A stretch of DNA of 64,000 nucleotides from Paraburkholderia flagellata (GCF_021390645.1 NZ_JAJEJT010000004.1:124001-188000), one strand, 5' to 3'. Counted from the stretch's first letter, positions 1-9,066 are shown. Made by a program: numbers and translations. The notes: generated from the sequence alone by a model not told the origin.

Positions 1-434
1 TCACGGCCGCCGGTACCGCCACGGCTGATGCGACGCAGCGGCACGAACGCGAACTCGCCGCGGAGCGGGTGCGCTACGAGGGCCTGTCGAAGCAGCTGCT
101 GCGCGAGACCGCCCACCAGCGCGAGACGTTCCAGACCGAACGGCAGCGCCTCGAGGCGGAACTCGCGCGCGCCGCGGAGCGGCTACAGGCCCTCGAATCC
201 CTGCGCGAGCGCCTGCTCGCGGACCTGTCGCAGGAACGCGAGGCCCGGCAGCACGCCGCCGCGGAAGCCGCGGCGCTCGCCACGCTGGTGGACCAGCAGC
301 GCCAGACCCTGGCGCGCATCGGTGCCGGTTCAGTCAACGGACGGGGCAAGGCGGCAGGTACGCGACCAGCCGCCCATCGCACGGCCCGAACGACAAAGGC
401 GGCCGCCGGCCGGTCCACGGGGAAAGCGCGATGA
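1..434 (+). CDS. C-terminal part of a coiled-coil (KfrA/TnpT-like) accessory protein, 5' end outside window
   Basis: An open frame enters from the left edge (codons in phase from base 3) and stops at 432-434. About 143 residues are visible. The first 100 are a Glu/Arg/Ala/Leu heptad-rich coiled coil; the last 35 are a basic Ala/Lys/Arg/Thr tail that could contact DNA. No catalytic motif is visible. The stop overlaps the next start as ATGA, so it is translationally coupled to the recombinase downstream. KfrA-like and TnpT-like coiled-coil proteins are known partners of tyrosine recombinases in transposons and islands; that role here is inferred. The N-terminal DNA-binding domain, if present, lies outside the window. 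Confidence 0.6.
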   Translation, partial: TAAGTATADATQRHERELAAERVRYEGLSKQLLRETAHQRETFQTERQRLEAELARAAERLQALESLRERLLADLSQEREARQHAAAEAAALATLVDQQRQTLARIGAGSVNGRGKAAGTRPAAHRTARTTKAAAGRSTGKAR

Positions 435-1918
435 CTGCCGTGACGCCATCGCGCTGGCTCGATACCGGCTGCCGGCCACCGCAGCGGCTGCCGGACACGA
501 CCGACGCGGCGCTCGCCTACGTCGCGCACGCGCTCGGCCACCCGGTCTACCTGCGCTGGACACTCACGGCGCTCAAGCGCGGCTGCCCGTCGCTGGCCGA
601 TGCGAAGCGCGAGCACCCGGCCGTGTTCGCGCTGCTGCTCGAGCGTGACGCCGCCATCGAATACTGGGATCACGGGCGCCTGCGCGTGGTGCCGGAGGCC
701 TCGGCGCCGTCTGCCGCCACCGTGCTTGAACGCACCCTGCGGCAGCACCGTCGGCGCTTCCGTTGCATGACGGCAGGCCCTGTGCCGGACACCGCCGTCA
801 CGGTCCAGCAGGCCGCCACGGATGACGCGGCCCGGCTGCCCGCTGGTGTCGATCCGGTGTGGATGGCTCGCGCCGGGCGCTTCGCGAATGCGGCGGCGCT
901 CACCAACACCCTCGGCGTGGCCGATGACGCGCAGGCGGTGCGCCTCTTCTTGCGCGAGCGCGCCTCGCACTCGCCGCACACCCTGCGCGCCTACGTGACG
1001 GAACTGCGGCGGCTTGCGGCCTGGTGCCGGCGCGAGCACCTGGGGCCGTTCTCGGATCTCACCCGCCAGGACCTGATGGCGTACCGTGACGCCATCCAGG
1101 CGCCACAGCATCACGGGGACGGCAAGACCCGGCGCGCAGCGCCGGCCACCACCTCCCGCGCGCTCGCCGTGGTCTCGAGCCTCTTTGCCTGGTGGCACCG
1201 CACGGGCTATCTCATGGTCAATCCGGCGGAAGGACTGGCCGCCGGGCGGCGCGCCCGCATGACCTGGACGCCGGTGCGGTTCCTGCCCGCGGCGGCCCTG
1301 GGGCACTGCGATGCGGTCGCCGCCGGTGACGCGCCGGAAGACGTTCCGGCAACGGTCTGGGCCAGGCGCCGGGCCATCTGGGCGCTGTACCGCTTTGCCG
1401 GCATCCGGCTCGCTGAACTGGTGTGGCACGAGGCACTCGCGCTGCCGCGCATCGAGGTGGATGAGACCCGGCAGTGGACCCTGCACGTCACCGGCAAGGG
1501 GAACAAGCTGCGCGCGATCCCGCTGCCCTCAGGCTGCCTGCCGGTGCTGCGTGCCTACCGTCGGGCGCGGGGCCTGCCCGCGGATCCGCCGTCCGGCGAA
1601 CACCTGCCGCTCATCCACAGCGAACGCGGCCGCGCGCTGGGTGCGAGCGGCTTGTACGACGAGGTGCGGGCGGTGTTTGCGCTGGCGGCGGCACGCCTGC
1701 CGCCGGAAGAGCGCGCGATGCGCGCGGCGCTCGAAATGGCCTCCACGCACTGGCTGCGCCACGGCTACGCGCGCACGCTTGTGGTCGACCATCGCGTGCC
1801 GCTGCCGGTGGCGCAGGCGCTGCTCGGCCACGCCTCGGTGCAGACGACGGCGGCCTACGCGAGGACCGACACCACGCAGCTGCGTGCGTTTGTGGAGGAG
1901 AGTTTTGCTGCCCGCTGA
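431..1918 (+). CDS. Tyrosine recombinase/integrase, 495 aa
   Basis: Site-specific recombinase expected to cut and rejoin DNA through a phosphotyrosine. The core-binding SAM-like domain is around residues 160-265 (SPHTLRAYVTELRRL and following) and the catalytic domain around 285-490. The visible active site is R326 (AGIRLAEL), a Lys in GKGNKLRAIPL (356-359), H440 and R443 (HWLRHGYA), H467 (LLGHAS) and Y476 (AAYAR), so the catalytic set is complete. The roughly 150-residue N-terminal extension is longer than in a typical phage integrase. It starts in an ATGA overlap with the coiled-coil gene. GC is as high as the host core, unlike the recombinase trio downstream. Whether it mobilises the island or resolves a transposon cannot be told from this window. 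Confidence 0.9.
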   Translation: MTAVTPSRWLDTGCRPPQRLPDTTDAALAYVAHALGHPVYLRWTLTALKRGCPSLADAKREHPAVFALLLERDAAIEYWDHGRLRVVPEASAPSAATVLERTLRQHRRRFRCMTAGPVPDTAVTVQQAATDDAARLPAGVDPVWMARAGRFANAAALTNTLGVADDAQAVRLFLRERASHSPHTLRAYVTELRRLAAWCRREHLGPFSDLTRQDLMAYRDAIQAPQHHGDGKTRRAAPATTSRALAVVSSLFAWWHRTGYLMVNPAEGLAAGRRARMTWTPVRFLPAAALGHCDAVAAGDAPEDVPATVWARRRAIWALYRFAGIRLAELVWHEALALPRIEVDETRQWTLHVTGKGNKLRAIPLPSGCLPVLRAYRRARGLPADPPSGEHLPLIHSERGRALGASGLYDEVRAVFALAAARLPPEERAMRAALEMASTHWLRHGYARTLVVDHRVPLPVAQALLGHASVQTTAAYARTDTTQLRAFVEESFAAR

Positions 1919-2014
1919 AAGACGCGGCACCGATTGTGCCGTCCGGAAAAGAGCGGGCTGTCTATCTGGCGCCATGGATGGCTGATTGACTTCTTTATAA
2001 ACAGGGAGCCGGCA

Positions 2015-3049
2015 TTACTCGAGTAAACGCCTGAGCGGCGAATCGCGCATCGCGATAGAGGTGCCGTCGACGACAAGGTCCAGTTCACTTTGCCTCAAAC
2101 AAAATGCTGGCTGCTGAACGGGCGAGAATCTGAACCGGGCTGGTACCCAACCATATGCAATCAGGCCGATAACTACCTCACCGATATTTGCTGCCAGTCC
2201 CATCCCGATCGGTCCGAACGTATGTCTGTCACCGCCGCGGAGCCAGATTCTGGACTCCCATGCCTGCAAGAATGTGGCAAGCTGATTCCACAAAGCTTTG
2301 AGAAACAGCCAGTCAGCAGTCTCAAGGCACGGCAACGCTTCAGGAAACATCCGGCCCAGATTCTCGTAAATGGCCAACCAGGCCTCGTTCGATATTTCGC
2401 GTGATGCGACCCTTATTTTAAGATACGCTCGCGCGTACTCGTACGGATTGCCAATAACCTGCGCGCGCCGGAGCCGGAACCAGAGTATCTCGGCGGTAGA
2501 GATTGAAGGCATCCCGCACACCAACGTCGGACTCATGAGTTCCTTCCATATTTCACCTGACAAGACCGGCGACCAAAGGTCGCGCGAAGCGTCCTGCAGA
2601 TTTGCAATTTTGGGTACAAGCGAATCTAGCCTCTGCGCGGTCCAGTCGTCTTCCGAAAGCAAATGCCATAGCGGCGCCTCATCGTCATTCAGCATATCCA
2701 GAACAGCGCTTTGTGCGACCTGTCCCAGTTCGCGCCGGCATGTCGCTATGGCGCCGTTCCGGCGCCTGCTGGACGCGTCGAATTCAGGGAGTTGACCAAG
2801 CCGCAACCAGCGATTCCGACCTGCGCGGGAAGCGGCGCCGCTGAGCGCGAGTCTGTCTGCTGCGCGGGACAGACTCACTTCGCCTGTCGCGATCAAGGCC
2901 GCCTTCTGAAGGAGAGTCAGCCGCAAGGTCGCCACGTCTGACGCCCGCCCTCTTCCACTCGGGACCTCGGAGCTGTCGCACCGAAACTGATAGTGGTAGC
3001 CGTGACGCGGACTGTTCCGGCCCACTGATGAAAATGCGACGAAATCCAT
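2015..3049 (-). CDS. Uncharacterised protein, 344 aa
   Basis: I do not recognise this protein. The start is set at the ATG at 3049 because a very strong purine-rich ribosome site (GGAGGGGGGGCG) sits directly before it; an upstream start at 3073 would add 8 residues. It is soluble-looking, rich in Trp, Leu and Arg, with no signal peptide, convincing membrane segment or cofactor motif. The middle (about 85-200) looks helical, and the second half has an aromatic stretch (WLFLKALWNQLATFLQAW). It reads toward the integrase end and is divergent from the small HTH-like gene at 3210. It lies inside mobile DNA between two recombinase units, so it is accessory cargo; a regulatory or defence role would be a guess. 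Confidence 0.6.
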   Translation of the reverse strand: MDFVAFSSVGRNSPRHGYHYQFRCDSSEVPSGRGRASDVATLRLTLLQKAALIATGEVSLSRAADRLALSGAASRAGRNRWLRLGQLPEFDASSRRRNGAIATCRRELGQVAQSAVLDMLNDDEAPLWHLLSEDDWTAQRLDSLVPKIANLQDASRDLWSPVLSGEIWKELMSPTLVCGMPSISTAEILWFRLRRAQVIGNPYEYARAYLKIRVASREISNEAWLAIYENLGRMFPEALPCLETADWLFLKALWNQLATFLQAWESRIWLRGGDRHTFGPIGMGLAANIGEVVIGLIAYGWVPARFRFSPVQQPAFCLRQSELDLVVDGTSIAMRDSPLRRLLE

Positions 3050-3209
3050 CGCCCCCCCTCCGTCCGCACACACTTTTTACCCTGCAATTCTATGTTCGCG
3101 CATAAGACCCGACTGTCCTTTAATCCACTACAGAGGCCAACTCGAATTGACCGCCTGCTAGCGACAAGACGCGACATTCCGCGACACAGAGCACAGGGAC
3201 ACGACTGCT

Positions 3210-3464
3210 ATGAAAAACCCGGACGTTGACCCGGTCGTCGACTCGCTCGCCGAGCGACACGGGCCGCTCCTCGGTGGCACCGCCCTCTGGCATGTGCTGG
3301 GTTACGCCAGCGCCCGGGCATTCAGCAAAGCCGTCGAACGTAACACCGTTCCGGTCACCACCTTTCACATACCCCATCGACGGGGGCGCTTTGCAATGAC
3401 ACATGATGTCATCGCCTGGTTGCGAGCGACGTCGGCAATAACGTGCCGCAAGCAAAACGCGTAA
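3210..3464 (+). CDS. Small putative DNA-binding protein, PrtN/HTH-like, 84 aa
   Basis: A short basic protein with the pattern of small HTH proteins found beside integrases: a helical first half (LAERHGPLLGGTALWHVLGY), then SARAFSKAVERNTVPV, a short beta-like segment (TTFHIPHRRGRFAMT) and a final helix (HDVIAWLRAT). This resembles pyocin-activator PrtN-type or excisionase-like winged-helix folds, but assignment by eye is tentative. The ribosome site before the ATG is weak. It diverges from the 344-aa gene across about 160 bp and precedes the recombinase trio, so it could regulate either side. Recombination directionality factors often have this size and charge; that is inference. Confidence 0.5.
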   Translation: MKNPDVDPVVDSLAERHGPLLGGTALWHVLGYASARAFSKAVERNTVPVTTFHIPHRRGRFAMTHDVIAWLRATSAITCRKQNA

Positions 3465-4040
3465 CGAATTCCGACCGACATGGAGGCATACCGATGAAGT
3501 AACCCGACCCTTAAGAAGGGCCCAGAAACGAAAACGCCCGGGTTCCGACACCCAGGCGCGTCCGCACTGCTTCTTGCGTCAAGTTCTCGCTCGACAGAAT
3601 CAGTCTGGTTCGCTTTCCGCCGCTTGTCAACCGGCGGAAGCGGTGATCCTTTTGCCGCTGCTTCATTGTGTGCTGGACGTTACCCGAAACTTCAGCACCC
3701 AGAAGGCAAGTCGTCGTTTCTCCCTTCGCCGGATAGACCGTGGCTTCCGACATCAGTGCGCGCTCGTCGCGCCGGCATGTCCGGATGCCGATCAGACACG
3801 CCATAAGCCTGGCGGGGAGATTGCAATGAGTCCCATCACCTCCGACAGAGGAATGCGAAAGAGTCTGGATCGATCCCCTGCTGGACCCTCCACACGTGTC
3901 TGTCCATTGAAATTGTGTCTCACAAAACAACGAAAGCAGACAGCGGGCGCGACCTCGCAACCACCTTGTAGTCGCGTTCGGTCTGCAACGCATTTCCAGA
4001 TGCACTTGTCGGCATCACTTTATTCGAAATGAGGTCACGT
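3465..4040 (+). other. Non-coding stretch ahead of the recombinase trio
   Basis: No convincing gene is seen. Open frames on both strands have atypical residue composition for this genome and no ribosome sites. It contains one terminator-like hairpin facing the minus strand (3535-3558). The trio promoter and, by position, one end of the element should lie here, but no terminal repeat was found by eye. Confidence 0.4.
3535..3558 (-). terminator. Terminator-like hairpin on the minus strand
   Basis: Nine-base arms CGCCCGGGT and ACCCAGGCG (one G-T type mismatch) enclose a 6-base loop. Read on the minus strand it is followed by TTTTCGTTT, the form of an intrinsic terminator. No recognised minus-strand gene lies just upstream of it, so it may end an unannotated RNA or a decayed gene, or insulate the trio. 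Confidence 0.45.
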
Positions 4041-5348
4041 ATGGCACGCATAGAGTCTGTGCGCTTTGCGCCACGCCGAGCTGAGGTTGATGCGGAGAAC
4101 AACTTAGTCAATTGGCGGCTTACACGATCAGGGAAAGTCATCGAGAAACTTCCCAACATTTTCTGGAAGAGCGGCCTGCCGTGGCGTGAGGCAAATATCT
4201 GGCTGCTCCAAGGGGCAATCGATCACGACATCGACATCGACATCAAGACCGTGTTCTCACGCGCAGCAGGAGTTCTAGGGTACGCAACTTGGCTGGAGGA
4301 AACTGACACAGACTGGTGGGACTTTCCTCTCAAGGAGTCAAAACGCTGTCTGAAGCGCTACCGTGGATACTTGATCGGCTTACGCAAGACTGGTTCATTG
4401 GCGCCATCAACAGTCTCACAACGAATGAACGTAGCCATACGACTGACTCGCTGGTTACGCGACCAACTACTCCTTTCATCCGATTGGCCATTGTGGACGG
4501 AGCGGACGATTGGAATCCACATTCCAGATCCCACAGGTGTTGTGCGCATTCTCAGTGTTGCCACAACTGATTTGAGCATTTCAAATCGTCGCCCGCCCGG
4601 CACACAACTCGAGGACGGCCTACGGCCTGTCTCACTTGAGGATCGCGACAGAGCACTGATTCTTGAGAGCGAGTGCGCTTCAGAAGAGCTATTCTTGATG
4701 CTCTCGATTGGATTCTTTTGTGGAATGCGCATCGGAACAATTGCATCGCTGAAGGTCCAAACATTGGAACGTGCGGTTCCAGACCCCGACGCTCCCGGCT
4801 TCTACCGGATTGCTGTCGGACCGCGTGCCTCCCCATCCGTCGCAACAAAGTTCGGCGTAGACGGACAAATACCAGTATCAAGCGCGATGCTCAACGAACT
4901 GCAAGCGTACGCATCATGCCCAGAGCGTCTCAAGCGGGAGATGAGGGCTGCCAAACATAATAAGGATCTTCTTTTTCTAACCCGGTATGGCAACGCGTAC
5001 TGCCAGAATGGTTCCCAAAGTAGCAACGCGATAAATGTCGAAATGCACAATCTCCGTCAGCTCGCGGCCAGACGGAACTTCGACGGTCTTCGAAAGTTCC
5101 ACTTCCATCAAAGTCGCTGCACTTTTGCGACCGAGCTTGCAAGACTGGCTATTCGGGTTGGTGGATCGATGTTTGCGGTAGCAATTGTAAAGGAATTCCT
5201 CCTGCATCGGCACGAGTCTACATCGTGGACCTACATACGGTTTATCGAAAAGACTAAAACCAAGGAGAAAGTGGCAAACGCCTTCGCGGAGCAATTCCTA
5301 GGCCTGGTTGAGGGGGTACGGAGAACAAAAAGTGACCCAACTGCCTGA
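4041..5348 (+). CDS. Tyrosine recombinase A of the trio, 435 aa
   Basis: First gene of the block. The ATG at 4041 is preferred over 4029 because GAGG lies 6 bases before it. The catalytic domain occupies the second half: R230 in FFCGMRIGTI, HxxR as H356-Q-S-R359, and H389 with Y398 nine residues apart (LLHRHESTSWTYIRF), the usual spacing of the last His and the nucleophile. A Lys near 270 (VATKFG) may be the beta-hairpin Lys. The N-terminal half has an arm-like or core-binding region (WWDFPLKESKRCLKRYRGYL and following). All key residues are present, so it is probably active. It overlaps recombinase B by 17 bases. Confidence 0.85.
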   Translation: MARIESVRFAPRRAEVDAENNLVNWRLTRSGKVIEKLPNIFWKSGLPWREANIWLLQGAIDHDIDIDIKTVFSRAAGVLGYATWLEETDTDWWDFPLKESKRCLKRYRGYLIGLRKTGSLAPSTVSQRMNVAIRLTRWLRDQLLLSSDWPLWTERTIGIHIPDPTGVVRILSVATTDLSISNRRPPGTQLEDGLRPVSLEDRDRALILESECASEELFLMLSIGFFCGMRIGTIASLKVQTLERAVPDPDAPGFYRIAVGPRASPSVATKFGVDGQIPVSSAMLNELQAYASCPERLKREMRAAKHNKDLLFLTRYGNAYCQNGSQSSNAINVEMHNLRQLAARRNFDGLRKFHFHQSRCTFATELARLAIRVGGSMFAVAIVKEFLLHRHESTSWTYIRFIEKTKTKEKVANAFAEQFLGLVEGVRRTKSDPTA

Positions 5349-7020
5349 TCTAACGCTACCCTCCATGCAATTATCCGAAAAGATCGCTGGCTGGGATCTG
5401 GCCTACATCGTCTACGCAAAGGGCACAGAGCTCAAACCATCGGAATTTTGGCGTTGCGACAAAACAGGCCTAGGGAGAATCAAGAGAAACCGGATAGCGC
5501 TTGCTGTTGCCATTCATGAGGTCTTTGACGCGCAACTTGCTGGTGGAGGCAGCCCAATTTCAGCGAAATCTACGCTGCATGGACTCTGGAGGTTCATTAA
5601 ATGGGCAAACCTGGAAGGAAGGGATCTTGCGCTGGAAACCATACGAGATGACTATCTGGCGTGGAGCGATTATTTAATCCTCAAAATAAGACGTGGTGCG
5701 CTCAAACAGAGTTCTGTGATCATACTAGCGTCGACCGTTGGACGGGTACTGGCGAAGGCGCTCGGGCGACCTCGAAGTTTGCTTTACGACTCCCGCGTGC
5801 CAAAAGACTCACCAGCCACTGCAAAGTCAAGCAAGAAATACCTGCAGAACCTGGCAAAAACGATGGCCTTTGGGAGTATGTTGTGCGACCTCGTAACTGC
5901 AATAACCGTCGACGCCGTCCGCGGCCCCCTGCCGCTAACGATACCACTTCGGAACGGGCGCGTGCTCGTCGAATGGGCCGGGTTGTGGCCCGAAGACAGG
6001 TTGCGGTCGGCTCCCGAATCGCAATCCCGACGGAAGCACATTCAGAACAGACAACCGCTCACTGACGACGGCGATTGGCTGTCACGGTCGAGCATCAGCA
6101 ATCTTCGAATCGAAGCAGAGATGCTCATCTTCGTGGCCTGTACAGGTATGAATCTCTCCCAAATGATCGACCTAAAAGCTGGTGATTTCACATTCACTAG
6201 CTGCTTCAACGGATACGAAGTTAGAAGGTTATACAAAGACCGTCGGCATGGAGAAGTGGAGTTCGTAATTTACTCGACCTATCGGGTTTTTTTCGAGCGA
6301 TACCTCTCCTGGAGAAAGCGGCTGTACCCGGACGACGATCGGCTTTTCCCCAGAACAAGCACCGAGGGGAAACGTCTGAATCCCTTTTCAATGCAATTTT
6401 TCTTAGTAATGCGCCGCTGCAAACGTGCTGGTGTTGCGTTCGTCTCTCCGCAAATCCTAAGAAATACCCAGGTTAATTGGTTGCTCCGACTTTCCAAGGA
6501 TGCTGAAGTGACCGCCGAAATGTCCCAGCATACCCAAGAGACCCTGCTTCGCATCTACGAGCAACCGAATCACCAACTTGCGGCTGTAGAAATCTCGCAG
6601 TACCACGCAACGTCTGACCCTACCCTGTCTGCGGTGGGTCCAGGCGGATGCGATGGCGGCAACGCGGCGCCGATACGTTTCCTACCAGCCGAAGCGCCCA
6701 AACCTGACTGTGCGAGTCCAGCTGGTTGTCTATTTTGCCAACAACATCTTGATGTTGACACCTTGGACTACGTCTGGTCCCTGGAGACTTACAGGTATCT
6801 GAAATCACTAGAGTTAGCGAATTTTCGACCCATCGGCAACCGCCGAGATCCTCATCCAGCAAGACTCACAATAGAGCGGGCGAAGGCGATCCTTGATGAA
6901 TTCAGGGGTATCGATACGGTCCACGCGATGTGGGTCGACGAGGCCGTACTGCGGATTCGAGAGGAGCGGTACCACCCGGCATGGGAGGGTTTCATCAGAA
7001 TCGCGGAGATACTTAAATGA
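5332..7020 (+). CDS. Tyrosine-recombinase-like protein B of the trio, 562 aa, degenerate active site
   Basis: The GTG at 5332 is preferred because GGAG precedes it by about 8 bases; an upstream ATG at 5308 is possible. The recombinase fold is visible but altered: the first catalytic Arg position in TGMNLSQM is Asn274, and the HxxR box reads Q374-I-L-R377 so its His is replaced. H400 and Y409 keep the nine-residue spacing (SQHTQETLLRIYE). A Cys cluster follows (C460, C466, C469: PDCASPAGCLFC), possibly part of a metal site. Loss of two catalytic positions suggests a structural or regulatory partner for A and C. It sits between them with overlaps on both sides, implying equal production. Confidence 0.8.
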   Translation: MTQLPDLTLPSMQLSEKIAGWDLAYIVYAKGTELKPSEFWRCDKTGLGRIKRNRIALAVAIHEVFDAQLAGGGSPISAKSTLHGLWRFIKWANLEGRDLALETIRDDYLAWSDYLILKIRRGALKQSSVIILASTVGRVLAKALGRPRSLLYDSRVPKDSPATAKSSKKYLQNLAKTMAFGSMLCDLVTAITVDAVRGPLPLTIPLRNGRVLVEWAGLWPEDRLRSAPESQSRRKHIQNRQPLTDDGDWLSRSSISNLRIEAEMLIFVACTGMNLSQMIDLKAGDFTFTSCFNGYEVRRLYKDRRHGEVEFVIYSTYRVFFERYLSWRKRLYPDDDRLFPRTSTEGKRLNPFSMQFFLVMRRCKRAGVAFVSPQILRNTQVNWLLRLSKDAEVTAEMSQHTQETLLRIYEQPNHQLAAVEISQYHATSDPTLSAVGPGGCDGGNAAPIRFLPAEAPKPDCASPAGCLFCQQHLDVDTLDYVWSLETYRYLKSLELANFRPIGNRRDPHPARLTIERAKAILDEFRGIDTVHAMWVDEAVLRIREERYHPAWEGFIRIAEILK

Positions 7021-9065
7021 CACAAGATCTAGCCACAGCCCGCCTGTCAATCGATTCACAAATCGTCAACTCATTGGCGAGTAACTATCGCCTAACCTCG
7101 TGGCCCCCGAAAGATGATTTTCCTATCGTGATTGACCGCAAAGGCAATGTAATCAGTAGATTCGGCGACCCGTACTGGGACCTGACTGTGTGGAACGATG
7201 GCGTTAGTCTCCGGCTCTATTTTGGAGCACATTTAAATAAAGCCAACAAAAATTACATATCACCTGAAAATGCGAGACTTTTGAAATTAATCTCCGTCTG
7301 GATTCTCTATTTTGATCGTGAATTTAGAAAAGCAGTCACATTATATTCATTTATGAAAAGACTCAAGCCAATCTTTGTGATTTGCACAAAGAATAATGTT
7401 CTTGCGTCAGATTTGACAAGATTTCCCGCTTTGCTTGAAACGGCACTCGAGAAAATAAACGGAACCTTTGCTTCGACTGCTCTATGTGTGTTTCACCAAT
7501 TATTCGAACACCGAAACGAAATAGGGTTTATTATTTTTGATCGATGCGCGTTGAAGACAATTAGCGATTCCGCCAACTTTGGTGAGAAATTTGGTCAGAC
7601 TGCTTATATTCCGCCACGGATCTGGACATATCAATTGAATCGCTTGCGAGAATGTCTTGATGATTTTATTAGACATGCCGACGACGTTTCGAAATGCTTC
7701 AATTACTGTCTTGATGCCTATGTGCGCAGTTACGGTTCGTTAAAGAACGCAACCGCCAGTGGGCGTGACCTCGATCTCGCGCCGTTCAACGTAAATTGCC
7801 CTGAACATCTTGGCGGATATCGTGGACCATTTCGCGATGTTGCAAAGAAATTCGGCATTGCTGAGTTGCTGGAGCGTTGGACTCTTCGCGGGAGCGGCGA
7901 AGCCGGTCAACTCCCGGTATCGACGTTGACGAGCTATTTTCAGACGATAATGTATGTGAGCCTGATATATATACTGAATTTTTCTCTAATGCGAGTTTCA
8001 GAAGCCACCCGTCTTCGCTCAAACTGCCTCGAGATCGATGATGATCCAACGTTCGGCCCGATCTATCTTCTCCATGGTGTCACCACCAAGTCCTATGATG
8101 ATGATGATGCACGCTGGGTGGTATCCGTCTCGGCTCGCGTGGCAGTCGAAGCCGCAACCATCATCGCGCGGTTGCGCGCAAAGTCGGCTAATTTGAAACT
8201 GCCGCATGGGCGAACCACGAAAAAGGACAGCAGTGTCCTGTTATTCACTCCTGCATGTGAACCGTGGGCCCAAGGCGCACCAATGGCAGAGACTGCATTT
8301 CGATGGTCGCCTAAATCGTATGGAGAAATGATTACCCTGACACTAGCCAACGTTTTTGATCCGTGCGAGCTTCGGGTCACGAAAGAGGATCTAGAGATCG
8401 CCAGGTTAGTTACACCGAGTCTCGACGCTGAGAAGTTCAAGATTGGCGCGATCTGGCCACTCGCGTACCATCAATTGCGGCGAACGGGAATGGTGAATAT
8501 GCAGGCCTCCGGGATCGTGTCGGAAAGCTCAATGCAGTATCAGGCCAAGCACGCAAGGCGCGCGATGTCTCTCTATTATGGGCAGGGATATTCACAAGTA
8601 GCGGTCAATCGATCGGCACGTCGCGAATATATTCGAACCATGTACGAAATGCTTGGGAAGGAGATCGAGCGGCTTTTCCAGAGTCGGTTTGTTAGCCCCT
8701 ATGGTCGCCAACGTAAATCGGAAATCTTGCATTTGGTCAGCGATCGTGACTCAAAAAAAATCCTCGCTGCAGGAAAAGCTGGAAAAGTCACATGCCGACA
8801 AACGCTGCTCGGTATGTGCGCGCGGCGTGACGTATGTAAATTCGGCGGTATCGATAATATTGTACATTGCGCTGGGGACGATAAGCATCAGCCCTGCTAT
8901 GACGCCCTTTTTGATCGGGCAAAGGAAGCCGAAATTTTCGAGCTTAGAGACGTTCTTGACGAGCAATTGCTAAAGGCAGCGATCGGCTCTCCATTGTACG
9001 ATTCACTATTGGCACAGAGATGTGCGGCGGAGAAGGTACTTGGTTACTTTGCTAAAAGGAAGTGA
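7017..9065 (+). CDS. Tyrosine recombinase C of the trio, 682 aa
   Basis: The start overlaps the stop of B as ATGA, with GGAG 14 bases upstream. This is a very long member of the family. The N-terminal 300 residues are unlike common integrases and rich in Asn, Phe, Ile and Lys. The catalytic region has R326 (FSLMRVSEATRL), K358 (TTKSY), H485-Q-L-R488 and H512 with Y521 nine apart (KHARRAMSLYY). A C-terminal Cys/His-rich segment (C593, C601, C607, C618, C627) looks like a zinc-binding module. Codons are AT-rich compared with every other gene here, a clear sign of foreign origin. Catalytically complete. Confidence 0.85.
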   Translation: MTQDLATARLSIDSQIVNSLASNYRLTSWPPKDDFPIVIDRKGNVISRFGDPYWDLTVWNDGVSLRLYFGAHLNKANKNYISPENARLLKLISVWILYFDREFRKAVTLYSFMKRLKPIFVICTKNNVLASDLTRFPALLETALEKINGTFASTALCVFHQLFEHRNEIGFIIFDRCALKTISDSANFGEKFGQTAYIPPRIWTYQLNRLRECLDDFIRHADDVSKCFNYCLDAYVRSYGSLKNATASGRDLDLAPFNVNCPEHLGGYRGPFRDVAKKFGIAELLERWTLRGSGEAGQLPVSTLTSYFQTIMYVSLIYILNFSLMRVSEATRLRSNCLEIDDDPTFGPIYLLHGVTTKSYDDDDARWVVSVSARVAVEAATIIARLRAKSANLKLPHGRTTKKDSSVLLFTPACEPWAQGAPMAETAFRWSPKSYGEMITLTLANVFDPCELRVTKEDLEIARLVTPSLDAEKFKIGAIWPLAYHQLRRTGMVNMQASGIVSESSMQYQAKHARRAMSLYYGQGYSQVAVNRSARREYIRTMYEMLGKEIERLFQSRFVSPYGRQRKSEILHLVSDRDSKKILAAGKAGKVTCRQTLLGMCARRDVCKFGGIDNIVHCAGDDKHQPCYDALFDRAKEAEIFELRDVLDEQLLKAAIGSPLYDSLLAQRCAAEKVLGYFAKRK

Positions 9066-9066
9066 C

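Noticed and set aside
74..1486. 470-codon minus-strand frame opposite the first integrase
   Set aside because: Shadow frame; the plus-strand integrase has a complete catalytic set.
3511..4032. Overlapping frames of 152 and 164 codons on both strands before the trio
   Set aside because: No ribosome sites, random-looking composition, and the minus-strand frame runs through the terminator hairpin.
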